A DNA stretch of 6,505 bases, taken from the NCBI GenBank assembly GCA_030044345.1, contig JASHVY010000091.1, positions 1 through 6,505 of the forward strand. Direction: 5' to 3'. The stretch is from Acetobacteraceae bacterium. Its GTDB lineage: Bacteria; Pseudomonadota; Alphaproteobacteria; Acetobacterales; Acetobacteraceae. This document shows positions 1-5,034 of this stretch, piece after piece (the first letter of the stretch is position 1; every line of letters starts with the position of its first letter). The notes under the pieces are model-generated. The model worked only from the letters and a program-made list of their open reading frames with translations, did no database searches and was not told where the DNA came from. The translations under genes and the position numbers were made by a program.

Positions 1-749
1 CAGGCCTCGATCAGCAGCTTTTCGGTGAAGGGATCGCCGACCTGCACGGTCGGCTTCTTCTCCGCCGCGTCATCGCCGAAGGCGGCGCTCGCCATCGTGG
101 CACCCTGGATGCCGTCGCGTCCCGTCTTGGCGCCGACATAGACGACCGGGTTGCCCACACCGGCGGCGGCGGAGCGGAAGATGCGGTCCGCCCGCGCAAT
201 GCCGACGGTCATCGCATTGACCAGCGGATTGCCGTTATAGGCCGGGTGAAAATTGATCTCCCCGCCCACCGTCGGCACGCCGACGCAATTGCCGTAGCCG
301 CCGATTCCCCGCACCACGCCGTCGACGATGCGCTTCGTCCCCGGCTCGCCCGGGTCGCCGAAGCGCAGCGCGTTGAGATTGGCGATCGGCCGCGCCCCCA
401 TGGTGAAGACATCGCGGAGAATCCCGCCAACACCGGTCGCGGCACCCTGATAGGGCTCGATGAAGCTCGGGTGGTTGTGGCTCTCCATCTTGAAGACGGC
501 GGCAAGACCCTCGCCGATCGCCACCACCCCGGCATTCTCCCCCGGCCCCTGGATCACCCAGGGCGCGGCGGTCGGCAGCGCGCGGAGCCAGACACGGGAG
601 GATTTGTACGAGCAATGCTCGGACCACATGGCGGCGAAAATGCCGAGCTCGGCAAGCCGCGGCTCGCGGCCGAGGATCGCGAGCACGCGGCCATATTCCT
701 CCGCGGAAAGGCCGAACTCCGCGGCCAGGGTGGCCAGGGGCTTGTTCAT
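1..749 (-). CDS. purL: Phosphoribosylformylglycinamidine synthase subunit PurL (N-terminal part; runs off the left edge)
   Basis: PurL is the ATP-dependent synthase subunit that converts FGAR to FGAM, the fourth step of purine synthesis, using ammonia delivered by PurQ. About 249 codons are visible, roughly the first third of a protein usually about 730 residues long in alphaproteobacteria. Visible family motifs are WSEHCSYK at residues 42-49, with the conserved His45; KMESHNHP at 87-94 in the nucleotide/metal-binding region; and a PYQGAATGVGGILRD stretch from residue 99. It is the small-type PurL that works with separate PurS and PurQ, since both are encoded immediately upstream. The ATG at 749-747 overlaps the purQ stop as ATGA. 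No Shine-Dalgarno sequence precedes it, so translation is probably coupled to purQ termination. The reading frame is intact up to the window edge, and the missing end is only a window effect. The family call is very secure. Confidence 0.97.
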   Translation of the reverse strand, partial: MNKPLATLAAEFGLSAEEYGRVLAILGREPRLAELGIFAAMWSEHCSYKSSRVWLRALPTAAPWVIQGPGENAGVVAIGEGLAAVFKMESHNHPSFIEPYQGAATGVGGILRDVFTMGARPIANLNALRFGDPGEPGTKRIVDGVVRGIGGYGNCVGVPTVGGEINFHPAYNGNPLVNAMTVGIARADRIFRSAAAGVGNPVVYVGAKTGRDGIQGATMASAAFGDDAAEKKPTVQVGDPFTEKLLIEA

Positions 750-1438
750 GCGGCGAACGCGGCGGCCAACCCCTCGAAGAGTTTCTTCGCGTCATCGCCG
801 CCCGCCAGCGGATCGACCAGGTTCTCCGCATGCGGCATCAGCCCGAGCACGCGCAGGTTCGGGCTGAAGATGCCGGCGATCGCCCGCGCGCTGCCGTTCA
901 GGTTGGAAGCGGGCGTAAGCCGCCCGTCCGGCGCGGCATAGCGGAAGGCGACCAGCCCTTCGCCCTCGAGGCGGTCGAGTGTCGTTTCATCGGCGTAGTA
1001 ATTGCCCTCGCCATGGGCGAGCACGGCGCGAAAGACCTCGCCTTTCTGGAAATGCCCGGTGAAGGCAGTGCCCGCGCGCTCGACACGGAGGTGGCAATCC
1101 ATCGCGAGGAAGCGGAGCGAGACATTGCGCAGCAGCGCGCCGGGCAGCAGCCCAGCTTCGGTGAGGATCTGAAATCCGTTGCAGGCGCCGAGCACATAGC
1201 CCCCGCGCGCCGCGTGCGCGCGCACCGCGCCCATGATCGGGGAATGGGCGGCCATCGCGCCGGCGCGCAGATAATCCCCATAAGAGAAGCCGCCCGGAAT
1301 GACGACGAGATCGAGCCCGGAAAGGTCGGTCTCGGTGTGCCAGAGCATGCGCGGCTTGCGCCCGGACGCCAGCGCGAGCGCGATCGCCATGTCGCGCTCG
1401 CGGTTGATGCCGGGAAAGACGATGATGCCGGCGCGCAT
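746..1438 (-). CDS. purQ: FGAM synthase glutaminase subunit PurQ
   Basis: PurQ is a class I glutamine amidotransferase that releases ammonia from glutamine for PurL. From the ATG at 1438 it has 230 residues, a normal length for the family. The N-terminus MRAGIIVFPGINRERD is typical. GGFSYGDYLRAG lies at 49-60, and the nucleophile elbow GACNGFQIL at 84-92 contains the catalytic Cys86. The C-terminal GLMPHAEN supplies His203 and Glu205 of the triad. An in-frame GTG at 1462 would add eight residues (MTRTVCQS) and overlap the purS stop as GTGA. I prefer 1438 because family members begin right at this point and an AAGGA lies upstream of the ATG. The gene ends in a 4-base overlap with purL. All catalytic residues are present, so the subunit should be active. 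Confidence 0.97.
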   Translation of the reverse strand: MRAGIIVFPGINRERDMAIALALASGRKPRMLWHTETDLSGLDLVVIPGGFSYGDYLRAGAMAAHSPIMGAVRAHAARGGYVLGACNGFQILTEAGLLPGALLRNVSLRFLAMDCHLRVERAGTAFTGHFQKGEVFRAVLAHGEGNYYADETTLDRLEGEGLVAFRYAAPDGRLTPASNLNGSARAIAGIFSPNLRVLGLMPHAENLVDPLAGGDDAKKLFEGLAAAFAA

Positions 1439-1452
1439 GGACTGACAAACCG

Positions 1453-1457
1453 TCCTT
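1453..1457 (-). promoter_or_regulatory. purQ: Ribosome binding site that favours the purQ ATG start
   Basis: AAGGA on the minus strand lies 14 bases before the ATG at 1438. This is a longer spacing than ideal, although the site continues as AAGGACGG, which reduces the gap to 11. The alternative GTG start at 1462 has nothing resembling a Shine-Dalgarno sequence upstream, but it does overlap the purS stop (GTGA) and could be used by coupling. The site therefore supports the shorter PurQ without fully excluding the longer one. Confidence 0.45.
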
Positions 1458-1458
1458 G

Positions 1459-1701
1459 TCACTGTGAGATCGTTACAGAGAAACTCTCGATCACGGTATT
1501 GGCAAGAAGCTGCTCGGCCATTGAAGCGGCTTCCTTGCGCGCGGCTTCGGGGTCCGTGGCGGCAAGCTCGACCTCGATCACCTTGCCGGCCCGCACCTCA
1601 CCGACCCCTCCGAACCCGAGATGATCGAGCGCGCGCGCGATCGCCTTGCCCTGCGGATCGAGCACCCCCGGCTTCGGCATCACGGTCACGATCGCCTTCA
1701 C
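1459..1701 (-). CDS. purS: FGAM synthase subunit PurS
   Basis: PurS is the small subunit that bridges PurL and PurQ and helps to form the ammonia channel in the three-part FGAM synthase. It has 80 residues, the usual family size. It opens with MKAIVTVMPKPGVLDPQGKA, a typical PurS N-terminus in which the KPGVLDPQGKA segment is strongly conserved, and the rest fits the small alpha/beta fold (for example LLANTVIESF near the end). The start is GTG at 1701, 25 bases after the purC stop. An out-of-frame ATG at 1720 cannot be used. The nearest purine-rich stretch (AAAGGT at about 1722-1727) is too far upstream to be a strong ribosome site, so re-initiation after purC is likely. The identification is secure from the motif and from its place between purC and purQ. 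Confidence 0.95.
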   Translation of the reverse strand: MKAIVTVMPKPGVLDPQGKAIARALDHLGFGGVGEVRAGKVIEVELAATDPEAARKEAASMAEQLLANTVIESFSVTISQ

Positions 1702-1726
1702 CGCGCCGCGCCCGCCGCATGACCTT

Positions 1727-2491
1727 TCACTGCATCACCTCTGGGCCCTTCATATCCCGCATGCCGGCTTCGGGCAGAATGCCGAGGCGCTTGGCCACTT
1801 CCTGATAGGCTTCCTCGACCTTGCCGAGATCGCGGCGGAAGCGGTCCTTGTCCATCTTCTCGTTGGTCTTGCTGTCCCAGAGCCGGCAATTGTCGGGCGA
1901 GATCTCATCGGCGAGGACGATGCGCATCTCCTCGTTCTCCCAAAGCCGGCCGAATTCCAGCTTGAAATCGACGAGCGTGATGCCGACGCCGAGGAAGAGC
2001 CCGGTCAGGAAATCGTTCACCCGGAGCGAGAGAGAAACGATATCGTCCATGTCCTGCGGGGTCGCCCAGCCGAAGGCGGTGATATGCTCTTCGGCCACCA
2101 TCGGATCGCCGAGCTCATCGTTCTTGTAATAATATTCGATGATGCTGCGCGGCAGCCGCTTGCCTTCCGGGATGCCCATCCGCTTGGAGAGGCTGCCGGC
2201 GGCGACGTTCCGCACCACCACCTCGACCGGGATGATCTCGACCTCGCGGATGAGCTGCTCGCGCATATTGAGCCGGCGGACGAAATGGGTCGGGATGCCG
2301 ATCTCTGCGAGCCGCAGCATCAGGTATTCGCTGATGCGGTTGTTGAGCACGCCCTTGCCGGTGATCACGCCCCGCTTCTGGGCATTGAAGGCGGTGGCGT
2401 CGTCCTTGAAATATTGCACGAGGGTGCCCGGCTCCGGCCCCTCGAACAGGATCTTCGCCTTTCCTTCATAAAGCTGGCGGCGGCGGGCCAT
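1727..2491 (-). CDS. purC: SAICAR synthetase (phosphoribosylaminoimidazole-succinocarboxamide synthase)
   Basis: PurC ligates aspartate to CAIR using ATP to give SAICAR in cytoplasmic purine synthesis. It has 254 residues, a standard bacterial length. The nucleotide-binding start LYEGKAK is at 7-13. The first family signature, ending in EVVVRNVAAGSLSKR, runs to residue 104. LVDFKLEFG is at 173-181 and LADEISPDNCRLWD at 193-206; these are the substrate- and metal-binding segments. The start is well supported: AAGGGA (2504-2499) sits seven bases before the ATG. It is the first pur gene of the visible cluster and is followed after 25 bases by purS, so purC, purS, purQ and purL are probably one transcript. 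All signature residues look intact. Confidence 0.98.
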   Translation of the reverse strand: MARRRQLYEGKAKILFEGPEPGTLVQYFKDDATAFNAQKRGVITGKGVLNNRISEYLMLRLAEIGIPTHFVRRLNMREQLIREVEIIPVEVVVRNVAAGSLSKRMGIPEGKRLPRSIIEYYYKNDELGDPMVAEEHITAFGWATPQDMDDIVSLSLRVNDFLTGLFLGVGITLVDFKLEFGRLWENEEMRIVLADEISPDNCRLWDSKTNEKMDKDRFRRDLGKVEEAYQEVAKRLGILPEAGMRDMKGPEVMQ

Positions 2492-2636
2492 GACTTAATC
2501 CCTTGGCACTTTTTGCTGCACTGCCGCAAGAGCAGTCAGGCGTCGGGCGGATATAGCAATTCGCCGCCGCTTCGACCATGGGCGGCATCCTTGCACCCTC
2601 GGCCCCACCCTTGGCCGCCCCGTTCGGCGCGGTCTT
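2492..2636 (-). promoter_or_regulatory. Gap upstream of purC with a possible weak promoter
   Basis: This 145-base gap lies between the tusA-like stop and purC, which point the same way. The best promoter candidate on the minus strand is an extended -10-like TGCTATATC at 2558-2550, without a convincing -35 box at the right distance. It would leave a leader of roughly 50 bases before purC. The end next to the tusA-like gene is very GC-rich. I found no strong hairpin with a T tract, so I cannot say whether tusA-like transcription stops here or continues into purC. No recognisable riboswitch core was seen. Confidence 0.25.
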
Positions 2637-2885
2637 TCAGCCCGGGCCGCGCCGGAGCAAAAGCCGGCCCACCCCGTCCTTTCCGGTGGTCAGGGCCAGC
2701 ACGGCATGACCCTGGCTTTCCGCCGCGGCGGGAACGTTGCGCAGCGGCTCGGCCCCCTTGAGGTGCACCAGCAATGTTTGCCCCGGCGCCAGTCTCTCAA
2801 GGGCCAATCGGGTGCGGACGAAAGTCATCGGACAGACTTCGCCAGTGATATCGAGCTCGAGATCGACCGCTATAGTAGAATTCAT
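2637..2885 (-). CDS. TusA/SirA-family sulfur-carrier-like protein
   Basis: This is a small cytoplasmic protein of 82 residues, the normal TusA size. TusA-family proteins carry a persulfide on a conserved Cys in a Cys-Pro motif and hand sulfur to partners, for example in tRNA thiolation, molybdenum cofactor synthesis or sulfur oxidation. Here the motif is LDITGEVCPM, with Cys18-Pro19 directly after the first strand, followed by the expected helix (FVRTRLALERL) and the LAPGQTLLVHLKG strand region. The ATG at 2885 is chosen because GAGGAA lies seven bases upstream. A TTG at 2906 would add seven residues that overlap this ribosome site. The gene faces the same way as purC and is divergent from mucR. 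The family is clear, but the true sulfur donor and acceptor cannot be told from sequence, so I give no symbol. No partner genes (tusBCD, tusE, dsr or soe genes) are visible. Confidence 0.88.
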   Translation of the reverse strand: MNSTIAVDLELDITGEVCPMTFVRTRLALERLAPGQTLLVHLKGAEPLRNVPAAAESQGHAVLALTTGKDGVGRLLLRRGPG

Positions 2886-2976
2886 AAGAATTTCCTCAGC
2901 GCGCAAGAAATTTGCATTGCGGGAATCGAATTTGTCTCACTATATGACACGATCAGGCACGCGATAAGGAAGCAGC
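2886..2976. promoter_or_regulatory. Divergent control region between the tusA-like gene and mucR
   Basis: The 91 bases between two divergent start codons are clearly richer in A and T than the flanks (49 of 91 by my count). For mucR I see a candidate -35 TTGCGG at 2917-2922 and -10 TATATG at 2941-2946 with an 18-base spacer, giving a leader of about 24 bases. Ribosome sites are present on both sides: AAGGA at 2966-2970 for mucR, and GAGGAA on the minus strand (2898-2893) for the tusA-like gene. An inverted repeat TGTC-N9-GACA (2933-2949) overlaps the proposed -10 box. MucR proteins bind AT-rich DNA and often repress their own genes, so autoregulation here is a reasonable inference. No clear promoter for the tusA-like gene could be picked. 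Confidence 0.5.
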
Positions 2977-3387
2977 ATGGCTGATCATGGGTCGAATCCG
3001 GATGTTCTCGGGCTGACGGCGCAAATTGTTTCCGCCCATGTCTCGAACAATTCGGTTTCGCCGGATGCTCTTCCGGCATTGATCCAGGATGTCTATCGCA
3101 CCCTCGCCGGCGTCGGCAAAGAGGCAGTCCCGGTCGAAAAGCCGCAGCCGGCGGTGCCGGTGAAAAGGTCCGTCTTCCCCGATTACATCATCTGCCTGGA
3201 GGACGGAAAGAAGCTCAAGATGCTGAAACGGCACCTGAAAACCGCCTATAACATGACCCCGGAACAGTATCGGGAAAGATGGGGACTGCCGCCCGACTAT
3301 CCAGTCGTCGCGCCGAACTATGCCCGCCACCGTTCCTCGCTGGCGAAGAAGATCGGGCTCGGCACCAAGGCACGCACGCGCCGCTGA
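2977..3387 (+). CDS. mucR: Ros/MucR family transcriptional regulator
   Basis: Ros/MucR proteins are alphaproteobacterial DNA-binding regulators that control exopolysaccharide, motility and cell-cycle genes, and can behave like H-NS on AT-rich DNA. The protein has 136 residues. Residues 8-45 form the hydrophobic N-terminal part thought to drive oligomerisation. Residues about 66-131 hold the DNA-binding domain: DYIICLEDGKKLKMLKRHL, then YNMTPEQYRERWGLP and YPVVAPNYARHRSSLAKK, all typical of the family. The classical Ros zinc finger uses Cys-X2-Cys-X9-His-X3-His. Here the matching positions are Cys73, Asp76, His86 and Ala90, so the second and fourth ligands are changed. Some Ros homologues are reported to work with substituted ligands or without zinc, so this need not be a defect. 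The start is set by AAGGA six bases before the ATG, and the candidate promoter lies in the shared region upstream. Confidence 0.93.
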   Translation: MADHGSNPDVLGLTAQIVSAHVSNNSVSPDALPALIQDVYRTLAGVGKEAVPVEKPQPAVPVKRSVFPDYIICLEDGKKLKMLKRHLKTAYNMTPEQYRERWGLPPDYPVVAPNYARHRSSLAKKIGLGTKARTRR

Positions 3388-3427
3388 TCGGGGTGTGTTT
3401 GCGGCCGATGAGGAGCCCGAGCGCAAG

Positions 3428-3454
3428 CCCGACCTCGATCCCGACCTCGATCCC
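3428..3454. repeat. 12-bp tandem repeat, about 2.25 copies
   Basis: The unit CCCGACCTCGAT occurs at 3428-3439 and again without change at 3440-3451, followed by CCC, which starts a third copy. It lies about 40 bases after the mucR stop and outside any gene I accept. It may be a small slippage duplication. Its function is unknown. Confidence 0.85.
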
Positions 3455-3525
3455 ACGGGGGAGGGGGCCGGGTGCCGTCCGGTCCAGGCCGTTCCCGCCC
3501 GGAGGGTCGGGGCTTGATCGGGCCG

Positions 3526-3550
3526 GCCGGGGGCGGCAGGGTGCCCCGGC
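3526..3550 (+). other. GC hairpin just upstream of the fur ribosome site
   Basis: GCCGGGG (3526-3532) pairs perfectly with CCCCGGC (3544-3550) around an 11-base loop. The stem ends six bases before the purine-rich GGGAGGAG (3556-3563) of fur. It could stop or slow transcription leaving mucR, or form a structure in the fur leader. Such stems also arise by chance in DNA this GC-rich, and no T tract follows. Confidence 0.3.
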
Positions 3551-3555
3551 AGTGC

Positions 3556-3563
3556 GGGAGGAG
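3556..3563 (+). promoter_or_regulatory. fur: Ribosome binding site of fur
   Basis: GGGAGGAG is a strong Shine-Dalgarno sequence, but it lies 12 bases before the ATG at 3576, somewhat far. An in-frame GTG at 3552 overlaps this purine tract; using it would add eight residues and would need a different ribosome site, for which only CAGGG is visible. The ATG is preferred. Confidence 0.55.
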
Positions 3564-3575
3564 CGAACCAGGCGC

Positions 3576-4151
3576 ATGAGCCATCCCCAACCCGAGCATC
3601 CGGCAGACGCGGCGCAGCCCGGCTTCGCGCCGGCGCGTCGGCGGAATGCCGCGGAAAGCTCGGCGATCGAGCAGGCCTGCGTTGCCCGCGGCCTCAAAAT
3701 GACCGGCCAGCGGCGGGTGATCGCGCGGGTGCTCTCGGAAGCGGCGGACCACCCCGATGTCGAGGAGGTTTATCGCCGGGCCGCCAAGCTCGATGCCCGT
3801 ATCTCGATCGCGACCGTTTATCGGACCGTGCGGCTGCTCGAAGAGAAGGGGATTCTCGAACGGCGGGATTTCGGTGGGGGCCGTGCTCGCTACGAGCCCA
3901 CCGAGCATGGGCACCACTACCATCTCATCGATGTCGATACCGGCCGCGTCGTCGAGTTTGCAGATCCGGATCTCGAGGCCCTGATGCGGACGATCGCGGG
4001 ACGGCTCGGCTTCGACCTTGTTTCCCTCCGCCTCGAGCTCTTCGGGCGGCGGCGCCAGGCCTCGTCCGAGCCCCCAGTACTCAATCCGGGAGTACTCAAC
4101 CCGGGAGCGCCCAATCCGGGAGCTGACGATCCATCGAAGGTCCCATCATGA
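3576..4151 (+). CDS. fur: Fur family metal-dependent transcriptional regulator
   Basis: This is a cytoplasmic repressor of the Fur family, sensing Fe(II) or, as in the Mur branch common in alphaproteobacteria, Mn(II). It has 191 residues, longer than the usual 135-160. Residues 1-30 are a variable N-terminal extension. The winged-helix domain starts at ACVARGLKMTGQRRVIARVL (34-53), and the recognition helix includes ISIATVYRTVRLLEEKGILE (76-95). The dimerisation/metal domain spans about 103-157. By eye, the regulatory site ligands match His59, Glu107, His114 and His116. At the second site, Glu127 is present, but the usual Asp is Tyr115 (HHYH instead of HHDH) and no late His is seen. There is no CxxC structural zinc motif. 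The last 27 residues are a Pro/Asn/Gly tail made by a 15-bp repeat. The stop overlaps the olsB start as ATGA. Whether it responds to Fe or Mn cannot be decided here. Confidence 0.92.
   Translation: MSHPQPEHPADAAQPGFAPARRRNAAESSAIEQACVARGLKMTGQRRVIARVLSEAADHPDVEEVYRRAAKLDARISIATVYRTVRLLEEKGILERRDFGGGRARYEPTEHGHHYHLIDVDTGRVVEFADPDLEALMRTIAGRLGFDLVSLRLELFGRRRQASSEPPVLNPGVLNPGAPNPGADDPSKVPS
4076..4120 (+). repeat. 15-bp tandem repeat (three copies) inside the 3' end of fur
   Basis: Copies are at 4076-4090, 4091-4105 and 4106-4120. The first two differ at one base, and the third differs from the first at three bases. In the fur frame each unit encodes five residues ending in NPG (VLNPG, VLNPG, APNPG). 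Because 15 is a multiple of three, gain or loss of a unit would lengthen or shorten the tail without breaking the frame or the overlap with the next gene. Confidence 0.93.
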
Positions 4152-4993
4152 CTGTCGAGCAACGGGCCGGCGCGGCGAAGAAGCCCGGCTTTGCCGAGCT
4201 CAGGGCCGGCAATCTCGGTGTCCGGCTGGCCGTCAACGCCGCCGAGATCGACGCCGTCCAGGCGCTCCGCTATCGCGTCTTCTACGACGAGATGCGGGCC
4301 ACCCCGAGCCGCAAGGCCGCGCTCGCCCGGCGGGATCGGGATGAGCTCGACGCCGTCGCCGATCATCTCCTGGTGATCGACCATGCCCTGGGCACGGGCC
4401 CGGAGAGCGTGGTGGGCACCTACCGGCTGATCCGCCGCGAGGCCGCCGTGCGCGCCGGGCGCTTCTACACGGCGGGGGAGTTCGATATCAGCCGGCTCCT
4501 GGCACTTCCCGGCCGGCTGCTCGAGCTCGGCCGCTCCTGCGTCGATGCCGCCCATCGCGACCGGGTGGTGATGCAGCTTCTCTGGCGCGGCATCGCGGCC
4601 TATGTCTTCGAATACCAGATCGACGTGATGTTCGGCTGCGCGAGCCTGCCGGGCACCGACCCCGACGCGCTGGCCCCCGAGCTCACCTATCTCTATCACC
4701 ATTATCTTGCCCCGCCCGGCCTCCGGCCGCGGGCACTGCCGGAGCGCTATGTCGAGATGCGGCGGCTCGATCTCGATTCGCTCGACCGGCGCGCCGTCCA
4801 GGCCCAGTTGCCGCCGCTCATCAAGGGCTATCTCCGGCTGGGCGGGTTCGTCGGCGAGGGCGCGGTGATCGATCGCGACTTCAACACGATCGATGTCGCG
4901 ATGGTGGTGAAGACGGATCTCGTGACCGACAAATATTACCGCCATTACGAACGCCAGCTCCGCGAAGCGCTGGACGATCAGCCCAATGACTGA
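4148..4993 (+). CDS. olsB: OlsB-like GNAT acyltransferase (probable L-ornithine N-alpha-acyltransferase)
   Basis: OlsB transfers a 3-hydroxyacyl group from acyl carrier protein to ornithine, forming lyso-ornithine lipid, the first step of phosphorus-free ornithine lipid synthesis at the inner membrane. The protein has 281 residues with the family pattern in order: LRYRVFYDEM (40-49), DHLLVID (72-78), VVGTYRLIR (88-96), FYTAGEFD (106-113), LLELGRSCV (124-132), LLWRGIAAY (144-152) and MFGCASLPGTDP (161-172). A later LPPLIKGYLRLGG and DFNTIDVAMV follow. This is the domain often labelled hemolysin-like acetyltransferase. GAAGG seven bases before the ATG supports the start, and the ATG overlaps the fur stop. 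The usual partner OlsA (a PlsC-type O-acyltransferase) is not next to it; lnt follows instead. The acyl acceptor could be an amino acid other than ornithine, so the exact activity is inferred from the family. Confidence 0.85.
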   Translation: MTVEQRAGAAKKPGFAELRAGNLGVRLAVNAAEIDAVQALRYRVFYDEMRATPSRKAALARRDRDELDAVADHLLVIDHALGTGPESVVGTYRLIRREAAVRAGRFYTAGEFDISRLLALPGRLLELGRSCVDAAHRDRVVMQLLWRGIAAYVFEYQIDVMFGCASLPGTDPDALAPELTYLYHHYLAPPGLRPRALPERYVEMRRLDLDSLDRRAVQAQLPPLIKGYLRLGGFVGEGAVIDRDFNTIDVAMVVKTDLVTDKYYRHYERQLREALDDQPND

Positions 4994-5034
4994 AAAAGCC
5001 CGACTTCGCGCTCTTGCCTGAGGGCGTCCAGCGC
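4961..5034 (+). repeat. Competing inverted repeats across the olsB-lnt junction
   Basis: GCGCTGGACG (4967-4976) and CGTCCAGCGC (5025-5034) are a perfect 10-bp inverted repeat around a 48-base loop. Next to it, CGCGAAG (4961-4967) is the reverse complement of CTTCGCG (5004-5010). The two pairings share base 4967 and have crossing order, so they would compete or form a pseudoknot-like fold rather than nest. They enclose the olsB stop (4991-4993) and the candidate lnt TTG start (5014). No T run follows, so a simple terminator is unlikely. Confidence 0.5.

Larger units (their letters stand above)
3388..3575 (+). other. Spacer between mucR and fur with repeats and GC hairpins
   Basis: This is 188 bases without a gene I can support. 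It contains a 12-bp tandem repeat (3428-3454), a run of G tracts (3457-3472), and two GC hairpins. One is 3494-3511, a seven-pair stem with a bulged T. The other is 3526-3550, a seven-pair perfect stem just before the fur ribosome site. Neither is followed by a T run, so a standard terminator is not shown. No convincing promoter for fur was found. The frame of fur stays open across this spacer and into mucR, but the residues there look unlike any Fur N-terminus. Confidence 0.5.

Noticed and set aside
246..1624. Open plus-strand frames at 246-941 and 830-1624
   Set aside because: They are antisense shadows of purL, purQ and purS, with Arg/Ala-rich composition and no family features.
1646..2761. 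Open plus-strand frame of 371 codons opposite purC and the start of the pur cluster
   Set aside because: It is antisense to purC, which has full family motifs, and its translation has no recognisable domain. Long antisense frames are common in GC-rich genes.
3457..3472. Possible G-quadruplex in the G-rich run after mucR
   Set aside because: Only three runs of three or more Gs are close together; a fourth is too far away for a standard quadruplex.
3279..3575. Upstream extension of the Fur frame by 99 codons into mucR
   Set aside because: It would overlap the mucR coding region, has no resemblance to Fur N-termini, and a strong ribosome site precedes the ATG at 3576.
3917..4945. Open minus-strand frame of 342 codons opposite fur and olsB
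   Set aside because: It is a shadow of two well-recognised genes on the other strand and has no motif of its own.
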